Assembly (NCBI GenBank): GCA_036395835.1
Contig: DASWCW010000098.1
Coordinates: 1 to 23,368, forward strand
Reading direction: 5' to 3'
DNA length: 23,368 nt
Source: AP-16 sp036395835
GTDB lineage: Bacteria > Pseudomonadota > Alphaproteobacteria > Rhizobiales > Xanthobacteraceae
Position numbers and translations under genes: made by a program. Of this stretch, positions 13,989 through 22,025 are shown one piece after another. Within the stretch, counting starts at the first letter, position 1; each line of letters opens with the position of its first letter. Under the pieces are notes generated by a model, which saw only the letters and a program-made list of their open reading frames with translations, did not search any database and was not told the origin of the DNA.

Positions 13989-15139
13989 GGCGAACTCCCG
14001 ATCGCCTCGAGGCGATCGATCCAGACCGCGAAACCGACCGCGGGAATCGCATCCTTCGCGCCCAGCCGTGACAGCAAGGCGTCGTAGCGCCCTCCTGCCA
14101 CTAGTTGACCGGCGACGCGCGCCCGCGCGTCGTGAATCTCGAACACGAAGCCGGTGTAATAGTCGACGCCGCGCCCGAATGCGGTCGCAAAACGCATGCG
14201 CGAAACATCGATGCCCTGCGCGGCGAAAAATCCGGTGCGGTTCTCCAATAGATCGATCGCCGGACCGAGCGCCACGCCGGTTTCCTCGACGAGCGCCCGC
14301 AGGTCCGCGGCGGCCTCGTCCGGATTGCCGGCGATTTTCAGGAAGCGCTCGATCACGCTCTGAGTGTGCTGCGGCAGCCGTGCACCCGCGCCGAGCGCCG
14401 CCTGTTCGAGAAACCGGTCGGCGATCTCGCCGACGCTGCGGCCGCCGACCGTGGTGATGCCGGCGATCGACAACAGGTCGGTGACGAGCGCGTGCGCGGC
14501 GCGCAGATCCGAGCCGGCGAGCGCCGCGAGCAGCCCCTGGTACTCCGGGCCGCTCTGCGCCGCATCGAGGCGGAGCCGATCGAGATCGTGCGCGAGGCTT
14601 CCGGCGCGGTGGAAGTCCTTGGCCAAGCGCCGCCGCCACGCCGGCGGCAGATCGAGCGCCGCGATCAGCGCCGTGAACAGGCCGACGTCGCCGATGCGGA
14701 TCTCGGACGCCTCGACGCCGAACTGCGCGAGCGCCTCGAGCCCGAGCGCGAGCATTTCGGCGTCGGCCGCCGCGGTATCGCGCCGGCCGAAGGATTCGAT
14801 GCCGGCCTGGAGGAACTCGCCGGGAGCATCGCCGCGCTGCCGGAACACCGGACCGAGATAGCAGAAGCCGGCAGGCTCGCCGGCCGCGCCGGCTCCCGAG
14901 GCGAGATAGTCGCGCGAGACCGGGATGGTCAGATCCGGCCGCAGGCACAGCTCGCGGCCCGAAGGCTCGCCGGTGAGATACATGCGCCGCCGGATGCCCT
15001 CGCCGGAAAGATCGAGGAACGGCTCGGCGGGCTGCAGGATGGCGGGCTCGGCGCGCCGATAGCCGGCGCGCGCGTAGGAAGCGACGAGCGCTTGCGCGCG
15101 CGCATCGGACCCGTTCGTCTTTCCTGCCACCCCGGACAT
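13985..15139 (-). CDS. hisZ: ATP phosphoribosyltransferase regulatory subunit
   Basis: A 384-aa catalytically inert paralogue of histidyl-tRNA synthetase that pairs with HisG. Class II synthetase-like elements are visible: LCLRPDLTIPVSRDYLASGA, the motif-2-like CYLGPVFRQRGDAPGEFLQA, the degenerate FGRGVDYYTGFVFEIHDARA, and AGGRYDALLSRLG. The adjacent hisG and the absence of an anticodon-binding domain separate it from hisS, which lies 1.8 kb away. The start is set at ATG 15139 (MSGVAGKTNGSDARAQ). A GTG at 15187 would add 16 residues without clear support. No strong ribosome site is seen. It is preceded by a 176-bp gap with a hairpin (15274-15310) after the GST gene. Confidence 0.93.
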   Translation of the reverse strand: MSGVAGKTNGSDARAQALVASYARAGYRRAEPAILQPAEPFLDLSGEGIRRRMYLTGEPSGRELCLRPDLTIPVSRDYLASGAGAAGEPAGFCYLGPVFRQRGDAPGEFLQAGIESFGRRDTAAADAEMLALGLEALAQFGVEASEIRIGDVGLFTALIAALDLPPAWRRRLAKDFHRAGSLAHDLDRLRLDAAQSGPEYQGLLAALAGSDLRAAHALVTDLLSIAGITTVGGRSVGEIADRFLEQAALGAGARLPQHTQSVIERFLKIAGNPDEAAADLRALVEETGVALGPAIDLLENRTGFFAAQGIDVSRMRFATAFGRGVDYYTGFVFEIHDARARVAGQLVAGGRYDALLSRLGAKDAIPAVGFAVWIDRLEAIGSSP

Positions 15140-15273
15140 GGCGCTGTTCGTGTAAAAACTTGTTTCGCGGAGCGCGCCCTTTACCACGCCGGGGTTAAGG
15201 TTTCGACGGCAATTGCCCGGGGTCGTGACCGACGGGCTTTACTGGAACAGGTAAGGTTAACGTTGCGCGGCCT

Positions 15274-15310
15274 TGGCCGGGACGACATTCCGAGGTTTTC
15301 ATCCCGGCCA
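15274..15310 (-). terminator. Hairpin after the GST gene, candidate terminator
   Basis: TGGCCGGGACGA (15274-15285) and TCATCCCGGCCA (15299-15310) pair over 12 bp with one T opposite G, leaving a 13-nt loop, just past the GST stop on the minus strand. No T-run follows, so it would need Rho or act as an mRNA end-protector. It separates the hisS-hydrolase-GST group from hisZ-hisG. Confidence 0.45.
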
Positions 15311-15315
15311 GCGCG

Positions 15316-15927
15316 TCAAGCCGAAGCGCTGGGCCGCGCGGCGAGCCTTTCATGCCAGCGGCGCACGTGCGGGGATTCGTCGGGCAGGGGAATGCCGGCG
15401 AATTTCATGAAATCGAGCGCGACGAGCCCGGTGATGTCGGCGACGGTGAAGCTCTCGCCGCAGACGAACGGCTTGTCCGCGAGCTGCTGCTCGAGCGTCG
15501 GCACGAATTTGAGCGCCCGCGCCCGGTTCGCCTCGGCCCAGCTGGCGATCTGCGGCACTTCCACTTTCGCCATCAATGGATGCGAGTGCCGGAAAAAATG
15601 GCCGATCGTCGCCATCAGCCCGAGCTCGATGCGCCGCTGCCACATCTCCACGTGCGCGCGCTCGAGCGTCGAGCAGCCGAACAGCGGCGGCTCGGGTCTG
15701 AGCTCCTCGAAATACCGGCAGATCGCGATCGATTCGGCGATCACGGTGCCGTCGTCGAGCTCGAGCACCGGCACTGCCTGGCGCGGATTGAGCGCTGTGA
15801 ACTGCGGGCTCCGCTGCTCGCCCTTCATGATGTCGACGGTAATGCGCGGAATCTCGATGCCCTTCTCGGCCAGGAACACACGAACGCGGCGCGGATTCGG
15901 CGCAAGCGGATGGTCGTAAAGCTTCAT
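15316..15927 (-). CDS. Glutathione S-transferase family protein
   Basis: A 203-aa cytosolic GST. The thioredoxin-like N-terminal domain reads MKLYDHPLAPNPRRVRVFLA, then NPRQAVPVLELDDGTVIAES with the cis-Pro and the glutathione-binding E-S pair. The all-helical C-terminal domain includes FVCGESFTVADITGLVALDF, the conserved N-capping/S-x-x-D box. The ATG at 15927 is chosen because GAGGCGA lies just upstream and the KLY strand starts there. Substrate unknown. Such GSTs act in detoxification, isomerisation or dehalogenation. It begins 8 bp after the hydrolase stop, so the two form an operon with hisS. Confidence 0.9.
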   Translation of the reverse strand: MKLYDHPLAPNPRRVRVFLAEKGIEIPRITVDIMKGEQRSPQFTALNPRQAVPVLELDDGTVIAESIAICRYFEELRPEPPLFGCSTLERAHVEMWQRRIELGLMATIGHFFRHSHPLMAKVEVPQIASWAEANRARALKFVPTLEQQLADKPFVCGESFTVADITGLVALDFMKFAGIPLPDESPHVRRWHERLAARPSASA

Positions 15928-15935
15928 GGCTCGCC

Positions 15936-16925
15936 TCACATCGATGCGCGGCGTTGCGCGCCCGCGCCGGCCGGACGCGCGAGCGCTAGCGCCTGTTTGA
16001 TCGCGGCGCCGGCGTTCGCGATCGCGGTGCGGGCATATGGTATCGCGCCGGCGAGGCAGAAGAAATGATGGATCATGCCCGGATGGCAGGTGTACTCGAC
16101 CGGAACACCTGCGGCCGCAAGCTTGTCCGCATAGGCCTTGCCTTCATCGACCAACGGATCGAACTCGGCGGTGTGAATGTGCGCGGGCGGCAGCCCGGAA
16201 ACATCCGGCGCGAGCAGCGGCGAGAGGCGCGGGTCGATCGGATCCGTTCCGAGCTCGACGTATTGCCGGAAAAACCATTCGATCGATTTCTTCTCCAGCA
16301 GATAGCCTTCCGCGAGCGCCACGCGGGAGGGCGTGTCGACGCCGGACTCGGTCGCCGGGTAGAGCAGGAGCTGCAGCGCGAGCTTCGGTCCGCCGGCTCC
16401 TTTGGCGAGCTGGCACACCACGGCCGAGAGCGTGGCGCCGGCCGAATCCCCGCCGATCGCGATGCGCTCGGCATCGATGCCGAGCTCGCGCGCATGCTCT
16501 GCGACCCAGGACGCCGCCGCATAGGCGTCGTCGATCGCGGCCGGAAACTTGTGCTCGGGCGCCAGCCGATACGCGACCGAGATCACGCGGCAGCCACTGG
16601 CATTGGCGAAGAGGCGGCACAGCCCGTCATGGGTGTCGAGATCGCCGATGACGAAGCCGCCGCCATGGAAATAGACGAGCGCCGGCAGCGGGTCGCTCGC
16701 CGCATGCTTCGGCGTGTAGCTGCGGTAGGGCAGGGTTCCGGCAGGTCCCGGCATGGCGCCGTTGTCGATGCGGCCGATCGGCACGTCCTTGGCGTCCGCC
16801 GCCTGTGCGAGCGCCGATATCCCCTCCCGTGCCTCGGGCGGGCTCACTTGCCAGACTTTCGGCCGGCCGGCAGCGACCAAGAGATCGAGCAGATTCTTCG
16901 CATCCGGATCGAGCGGCATGGACAT
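15936..16925 (-). CDS. Alpha/beta hydrolase, HSL-type esterase
   Basis: A 329-aa hormone-sensitive-lipase-family (family IV) esterase. The oxyanion-hole motif HGGGF is at 87-91 and the nucleophile elbow GDSAG at 159-163 (Ser161). The acid is Asp256 in AEFDPLVDEG and the base His286 in PGMIHHFF. There is no signal peptide, so it is probably cytoplasmic and hydrolyses short-chain acyl esters. ATG 16925 is used. A second ATG two codons on (16919) is equally possible, with a purine-rich GGGGGTG just before. The open frame running on to 18191 is a shadow of hisS. It sits 20 bp after hisS and 8 bp before GST. Confidence 0.92.
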   Translation of the reverse strand: MSMPLDPDAKNLLDLLVAAGRPKVWQVSPPEAREGISALAQAADAKDVPIGRIDNGAMPGPAGTLPYRSYTPKHAASDPLPALVYFHGGGFVIGDLDTHDGLCRLFANASGCRVISVAYRLAPEHKFPAAIDDAYAAASWVAEHARELGIDAERIAIGGDSAGATLSAVVCQLAKGAGGPKLALQLLLYPATESGVDTPSRVALAEGYLLEKKSIEWFFRQYVELGTDPIDPRLSPLLAPDVSGLPPAHIHTAEFDPLVDEGKAYADKLAAAGVPVEYTCHPGMIHHFFCLAGAIPYARTAIANAGAAIKQALALARPAGAGAQRRASM

Positions 16926-16945
16926 CACCCCCGGCTCAATTGACT

Positions 16946-18433
16946 TCAACTCACGCCGTGGCGCTGCAGGACCTCGCGCACGGCGTCGATCAGCTTGTCT
17001 TCTGCAATCGCGAATTGCGCCGGCCGGCTCTCGCGCCATTCCTCGTGCGAGGCGATCGCCGCCGCGGCTTTGGCGCCTTCGATCAGATCCTTGACCTGCA
17101 GTTCGCCCTTCGCGCGCTCGTCGCTGCCCTGGATGATCACGCAGGGCGCGCGGCGCCGGTCGGCATATTTCATCTGCGCCTTCATGCCGGCGGCGCCGAG
17201 ATAGACCTCGGCGCGGATGTTCGCCGCACGCAGCCGGCCGGCGAGATTCTGATAATCGCCGATGCGCTCGCGGTCGAGCACGAGGATCACCACCGGCCCG
17301 GCTTCCGCCTTGGCGTCGCTGCGGCCGATGTGGGCGAGCGCGGCGGCGAGCCGCGATACGCCGATCGAGAATCCCGTCGCCGGCACCGCCTCGCCGCGGA
17401 AGCGCGCGATCAACCCATCGTAGCGCCCGCCGCCGCCGACCGAGCCGAACCGCACCGGCCGGCCCTCGTCGTCCCTGATCTCGAACGTCAGCTCCGTCTC
17501 GTAGACCGGGCCGGTATAATATTCGAGCCCGCGCACGACGGAAGGATCGATGACGATGCGCTGCTCGTAACCGGCCGCGGCGATCAGCGCCGCAATGGCG
17601 CGCAGCTCCTCGATCCCCTGCCTGCCCGTCGAGGAGGCGGCAATCACCTCGCTCAGCCCCGCGAGCGTCGCGTCGGCATCGCCGGCTCTGACCTTGGTGA
17701 ACGTCAGCACGCGCTCGATCGCATGGGCCGCAAGTCCGGCGCCCTTGGTGAAATCCCCGCTCTCGTCCTTGCGACCGGCGCCGAGCAGATCGCGCACGCC
17801 CTCGATCCCGAGCCGGTCGAGCTTGTCGATCGCGCGCAATACCGTGAGGCGCTTGGCTTCGTCGCGCTCGCCGCTCAGGCCGATGGCATCCATCATACCG
17901 TCGAGCACCTTGCGGCTGCTGAGCTTGACCAGATAGCTGCCGCGCGGAATGCCGAGCGCGTCCATGGTGTCGGCCGCCATCATGCAGATCTCGGCGTCCG
18001 CCGCGGGCGAAGCGGAGCCCACCGTGTCGGCGTCGAATTGCATGAACTGCCGGAAGCGGCCGGGGCCCGGCTTCTCGTTGCGAAACACCCAGCCGACCCG
18101 GTAGCTGCGATAGGGCTTCGGCAGGACGTCGAAATGCTCGGCGACATAGCGGGCGAGCGGCGCGGTGAGATCGTAGCGCAGCGAGACCCATTGCTCGTCG
18201 TCGTCCTGGAGCGAGAACACGCCCTCGTTGGGCCGGTCCTGGTCGGGCAGGAATTTCCCCAGCGCATCGGTGTATTCGATCGCCGGCGTCTCGACCGGCT
18301 CGAAGCCGTAGCGCTCGTACACCTCGCGGATGCGATCGAGCATGCGGCGCGTCGCCTGGATTTCGACGGCGTCCTGATCGGCGAACCCGCGCGGGAGCCG
18401 CGCCCTCACGCGGTTGTCTTTTGTATTGGGCAT
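16946..18433 (-). CDS. hisS: Histidyl-tRNA synthetase
   Basis: A 495-aa class II synthetase that charges tRNA-His. Motif 2 is YRVGWVFRNEKPGPGRFRQF (111-130) and the histidine-specific loop is RGLEYYTGPVYE (301-312). Glycine-rich SVGGGGRYDG precedes motif 3 (GFSIGVSRL, 354-362), and the C-terminal anticodon-binding domain is present (VVILVLDRERIGDYQNLAGR, then IIQGSDERAKGELQVKDL). It is longer than the E. coli enzyme (424 aa) and has the motif-2 loop KPGPGRFRQF that I associate with the divergent alphaproteobacterial HisRS, which recognises a tRNA-His lacking the usual G-1. The start at 18433 has no strong ribosome site. It heads the minus-strand group that continues with hydrolase and GST. 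Confidence 0.96.
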   Translation of the reverse strand: MPNTKDNRVRARLPRGFADQDAVEIQATRRMLDRIREVYERYGFEPVETPAIEYTDALGKFLPDQDRPNEGVFSLQDDDEQWVSLRYDLTAPLARYVAEHFDVLPKPYRSYRVGWVFRNEKPGPGRFRQFMQFDADTVGSASPAADAEICMMAADTMDALGIPRGSYLVKLSSRKVLDGMMDAIGLSGERDEAKRLTVLRAIDKLDRLGIEGVRDLLGAGRKDESGDFTKGAGLAAHAIERVLTFTKVRAGDADATLAGLSEVIAASSTGRQGIEELRAIAALIAAAGYEQRIVIDPSVVRGLEYYTGPVYETELTFEIRDDEGRPVRFGSVGGGGRYDGLIARFRGEAVPATGFSIGVSRLAAALAHIGRSDAKAEAGPVVILVLDRERIGDYQNLAGRLRAANIRAEVYLGAAGMKAQMKYADRRRAPCVIIQGSDERAKGELQVKDLIEGAKAAAAIASHEEWRESRPAQFAIAEDKLIDAVREVLQRHGVS

Positions 18434-18617
18434 CGATCGGTCACTCGGGTCGGAAGCGCCGGTATGTCATCGGGTTGCGGCCAGGGCAAGCCGAAGGGGC
18501 GGCAATCGGGCGCGTCCGAGCGCCGGTGCGGAGATTTCGTCCCCGCGCGGCGGCTGCTATACCGTGGGCCATGCTCCGGGCGCGCCGGCGCCCAAAAACT
18601 CGATCCGGGAGGCCGAC

Positions 18618-19961
18618 ATGGCGCAGGCCAGAAGCGAAGCCGTTGCGACCGCCGTACCCAACGATCTCGAATCGTTCTGGATTCCGTTCACGCCCAACCG
18701 CGCCTTCAAGAAGGCGCCGCGGCTGATCGCGCGCGCCAAGGGCATGCATTTTTACACCGTCGACAATCGCGCCGTGCTCGACGGCACCGCGGGGCTGTGG
18801 TGCTGCAATGCCGGCCACGGGCGCGACGAGATCGTCGCCGCGATCTCTCGCCAGGCCGCCGAGCTCGATTATGCGCCGGCGTTCCAGTTCTCGCACCCGA
18901 AGGCCTTCGAGCTCGCGAGCCGGCTCGCCGCGCTCGCGCCCGGCGAGCTCGATCACGCCTTCTTCTGCAACTCGGGCTCGGAGGCGGTCGACACCGCGTT
19001 GAAGATCGCGCTCGCCTACCACAATGTGCGCGGCCAGGCCTCGCGCACCCGCTTGATCGGCCGCGAGCGCGGCTATCACGGCGTGGGCTTCGGCGGCATC
19101 TCGGTCGGCGGCATCGTCGCGAACCGCAAGTATTTCGGCTCGCTGCTCGCCGGCGTCGACCATCTGCCGCACACGTACAATCGCGAGAAGCAGGCCTTCA
19201 CCAAGGGCGAGCCGGAATGGGGCGGGCATCTCGCCGACGAGCTCGATCGGCTGGTGGCGCTGCACGACGCCTCGACCATCGCGGCCGTCATCGTCGAGCC
19301 GATGGCCGGTTCGACCGGCGTGCTGCCGCCGCCCAAGGGCTATCTCGAGCGGCTGCGCGCGATCTGCAACAAGCACGGCATCCTGCTGATCTTCGACGAA
19401 GTCATCACCGGCTTCGGCCGGCTCGGCCATGCGTTCGCGGCCGAGCGCTACGGGGTCGAGCCCGACATGATCACGTTCGCCAAGGGGGTGACCTCGGGGA
19501 CCGTGCCGATGGCGGGCGTGATGGTGAGGAAGGGCATCTACGACGCGTTCATGAACGGCCCCGAGCAGACGATCGAGCTCTTCCACGGCTATACCTATTC
19601 GGCCCATCCGCTCGCCTGCGCGGCGGCGCTCGCCGCGCTCGACGTCTACCGCGAGGAGGCGCTGTTCGAGCGGGCCAGGAAGCTCGAGCCGGCCTGGGCC
19701 GAGGCCGCGATGGCGCTCAAGGGCCTGCCGCACGTGCTCGATATCCGTACCGTCGGGCTCGTGGCGGGGATCGATCTGGCCTCGCGGCCCGATGCGGTCG
19801 GCGGCCGCGCCTATGAGGCCATGCTCAAGGGCTTCGAGCAGGGCGTCATGATGCGCATCACCGCCGACACCATCGCGCTCTCCCCGCCGCTGATCATCCG
19901 CGAGAACGAGATCGCCGAGATCTTCGACAAGGTCGCCCGGGTGATCCGGGCGCTGAATTAG
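18618..19961 (+). CDS. Omega-amino acid (beta-alanine):pyruvate aminotransferase
   Basis: A 447-aa class III PLP-dependent aminotransferase that moves the amino group of beta-alanine or a similar omega-amino acid to pyruvate. Seen are the substrate-side SFWIPFTPNRAF (19-30), the phosphate-binding CNSGSEAVDTALK, RGYHGVGFGG, the PLP-ring Asp260 in LLIFDEVITGFGR, and the Schiff-base Lys289 in ITFAKGVTSG. HGYTYSAHPLACAAALAALD is conserved as in the Pseudomonas enzyme. The ATG at 18618 has GGGAGG 6 nt upstream. It is divergent from hisS across 184 bp, with a TATACC just 5' of the gene. Its TAG overlaps the TAA of the GNAT gene by 3 bp (TTAG). Physiological substrate is inferred from family resemblance. 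Confidence 0.92.
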   Translation: MAQARSEAVATAVPNDLESFWIPFTPNRAFKKAPRLIARAKGMHFYTVDNRAVLDGTAGLWCCNAGHGRDEIVAAISRQAAELDYAPAFQFSHPKAFELASRLAALAPGELDHAFFCNSGSEAVDTALKIALAYHNVRGQASRTRLIGRERGYHGVGFGGISVGGIVANRKYFGSLLAGVDHLPHTYNREKQAFTKGEPEWGGHLADELDRLVALHDASTIAAVIVEPMAGSTGVLPPPKGYLERLRAICNKHGILLIFDEVITGFGRLGHAFAAERYGVEPDMITFAKGVTSGTVPMAGVMVRKGIYDAFMNGPEQTIELFHGYTYSAHPLACAAALAALDVYREEALFERARKLEPAWAEAAMALKGLPHVLDIRTVGLVAGIDLASRPDAVGGRAYEAMLKGFEQGVMMRITADTIALSPPLIIRENEIAEIFDKVARVIRALN

Positions 19962-20425
19962 CTGAGGTCCAGCTCGTAGGTCACCCAGCGCGAGCGCCGG
20001 GCGATGCCATCGTAAAGCCGCTGCGCGGTGAGATTGTCGTCCGCGGTGCGCCAGTAGATGCGCGGCCAGCCGGCGCGCCGGCCCTCCGCGGCGAGCGCCT
20101 CGATCAGCGCCCGGCCGATGCCGCGTCCCCGCCGCTCGGCCTCGACATAGAGGTCTTCGAGGTAGCACACCGGCGCCTCGAACCAGGTGTTGGGGTGGAT
20201 GACGGCGTTGAGCATGCCCACGACCCGGCCTTCGAGTTCGGCGACGCGCCCGATCATCTCCGGACGGCGTTGCGCGATGAGCGCCCGCCAGGTCGCCTCG
20301 GTCGTCTCGGCGCTCAGGGCTTTGCGGTAGAACGCGAGATAGCCCGCCCACAGCCGGCGCCAATCGCGCTCGTCGGCGGCCGCAAGCGGCCGAATCAGCA
20401 CCTTGGTATTCGCGTGGTCGGCCAT
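19958..20425 (-). CDS. GNAT family N-acetyltransferase
   Basis: A 155-aa GNAT fold enzyme that transfers acetyl from acetyl-CoA to an unknown amine. The pyrophosphate-binding motif A is EAERRGRGIGRALIEALAAE, preceded by the strand YLEDLYVEA, and the C-terminal YWRTADDNLTAQRLYDGIAR fits motif B. The start is ATG 20425 (MADHANTKVLIRPL), with a G-rich GGGGGGA just upstream. The longer frame reaching 21127 is antisense to the EAL-like gene and not coding. It converges on the aminotransferase with overlapping stop codons, and is divergent from the EAL-like gene (about 170 bp between). Confidence 0.88.
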   Translation of the reverse strand: MADHANTKVLIRPLAAADERDWRRLWAGYLAFYRKALSAETTEATWRALIAQRRPEMIGRVAELEGRVVGMLNAVIHPNTWFEAPVCYLEDLYVEAERRGRGIGRALIEALAAEGRRAGWPRIYWRTADDNLTAQRLYDGIARRSRWVTYELDLS

Positions 20426-20597
20426 GGGTCCCCCCAGCTCGCGGCGGAAGCAGCAAAAATCTGCCGGATTTGGTGCCATTCGCGCGAAGCTGCTTGCGCG
20501 CGGCGGTTTGCTCATGGACATTGTAGAAGGCCTGCTCCGCCAATGAATAGAGAGAGGGCTGGGGGCAGGCCCTAAGCCGGGGAGGGACCGGGCAGCC

Positions 20598-22010
20598 GTG
20601 GGTGCAATCTTCTTTGCTGTTCTTCTCATGCTCGGCGCCGGCTCGGTCGGCGGCGTGCTGTATCGATTTTTCGCCTTCGACCAGGTGGAAGCGGCCCTCG
20701 TGAGCATTGCCGCGTTCTCGGTCCTCGGCTTGCTCCAGGTGCTGATCGCGCGCGCGCGCGACCGCGGCGAGATCAGCGACCGCGTCGCGGATCTCTCCCG
20801 CGGCGCCGCCGACCTCGCCCGCCAGGTGGCCGAAGCCGGGCGGCGGCTCGCCGCGGCGGAGATCGAGATTACCCGATCCGCTGAGCGCACGGCGCTCGAG
20901 CCGAACGCAGCCGAGATCGAGCTGCTGCGGCGGTCGGCCAAGCAGCTCGCCCAATCGGTCGCGGCGCACGGGGAGGCGTTGAAGGGGCTGAGTGCCACCG
21001 CCGCCGAGACCGGCCGGCCGGTCGCGGTATCGCTCGCGCTCGACGCCATGGGCGAGCCGGCGCAGGCGCTCGAGGCGGCCCAATCGCGCGACGGCGCCGC
21101 CGGCAACGGCGAGGACAGCGACGGCATGGGCGCGGTGCGGCGCGCGACGGAGGCGGGACGGTTCGAGCTTTACCTGCAGCCCATCGTCACGCTGCCGCAG
21201 CGCAAGGTGCGCTATTACGAGGCGATGGCTCGGCTGCGGAGCGAGGACGGCAGGCTGTTGAATCCGTGCGATTATCTGCGCCAGGCGCAGAGCGCCGAGG
21301 TGATGGCCCTGGTCGACGATATCCTGCTGTTCCGCTGCGTTCAGGTGGTTCGCCGCCTGATCGCCAAGGAGCGGGACATCGGGGTGTTTTGCCACATCGC
21401 CGGACATTCGCTGCTCGACCCCGCGTTCCTGGCCCAGGTGTCGGATTTCATCGAGGCCAATCGCGCGCTCGCCTCCTGCATGGTGTTCGAGATTTCGCAG
21501 AAGAAGGTCCGCGCCATGGGCGCCACCGAGCGGGAATGCCTGGGCGAGCTTGCCGCGCTCGGGTTCCGGTTCTCGATGACTCAGGTCGGCGATCTCGTGC
21601 TCGATCCCCGCGAGCTTGCCGAGCGCGGCTTCCGTTTCGTGAAGATTCCGGCGGCCCTGCTGCTCAACCGCGGCGAAGCCAAGGCGTCGGGGATCGACGC
21701 TTCGGATTTTTCCGATCGGCTCGGGCGCTTCGGCATCGACCTGATCGCGGAGGAGATCGAGAGCGAGACCAATGTGGTCGACCTGCTCGATTTCGACGTG
21801 CGCTTCGGTCAGGGCCCGCTGTTCTCTCCGCCGCGGCCGGTGCGAGCCGACGTGGTGCACGCGAGTGCCGACCGGCCGTTGCCGCGCGCGAGCGGCAGGG
21901 TCGCACCGCCGGCCGCCGCGGCGCATCCTGCGGAGCCGCCGCCGTTGACGGAGCCGTTCGCCGCCGCCGCCGAGGCTGCGAGCCCGATCGGAATTGGCCT
22001 GGGTGCCTGA
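20598..22010 (+). CDS. Membrane-anchored protein with degenerate EAL domain
   Basis: A 470-aa protein: two hydrophobic segments (2-24 and 32-51), a coiled-coil-like stretch (about 58-135), a variable linker, and an EAL-type domain (about 180-415), with a Pro/Ala-rich tail. EAL enzymes cut c-di-GMP, but the metal/catalytic residues are mostly lost here. The EAL motif reads EAM (208-210), the Asn of the NIS segment is His266 (CHIAGHSLLD), and the DDFG pair is TQVG (328-331). Glu298 and Lys349 remain. It is therefore probably a non-catalytic sensor or scaffold at the inner membrane. GTG 20598 is used, with a GGGGAGGGA about 10 nt upstream. An ATG at 20628 would cut into the first helix. Confidence 0.85.
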   Translation: MGAIFFAVLLMLGAGSVGGVLYRFFAFDQVEAALVSIAAFSVLGLLQVLIARARDRGEISDRVADLSRGAADLARQVAEAGRRLAAAEIEITRSAERTALEPNAAEIELLRRSAKQLAQSVAAHGEALKGLSATAAETGRPVAVSLALDAMGEPAQALEAAQSRDGAAGNGEDSDGMGAVRRATEAGRFELYLQPIVTLPQRKVRYYEAMARLRSEDGRLLNPCDYLRQAQSAEVMALVDDILLFRCVQVVRRLIAKERDIGVFCHIAGHSLLDPAFLAQVSDFIEANRALASCMVFEISQKKVRAMGATERECLGELAALGFRFSMTQVGDLVLDPRELAERGFRFVKIPAALLLNRGEAKASGIDASDFSDRLGRFGIDLIAEEIESETNVVDLLDFDVRFGQGPLFSPPRPVRADVVHASADRPLPRASGRVAPPAAAAHPAEPPPLTEPFAAAAEAASPIGIGLGA

Positions 22011-22025
22011 GAGGCGATCGACGTC

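Noticed and set aside
16805..19816. A 1003-codon open frame on the plus strand
   Set aside because: It runs antisense to hisS and out of frame with the aminotransferase. Composition is typical of a shadow frame.
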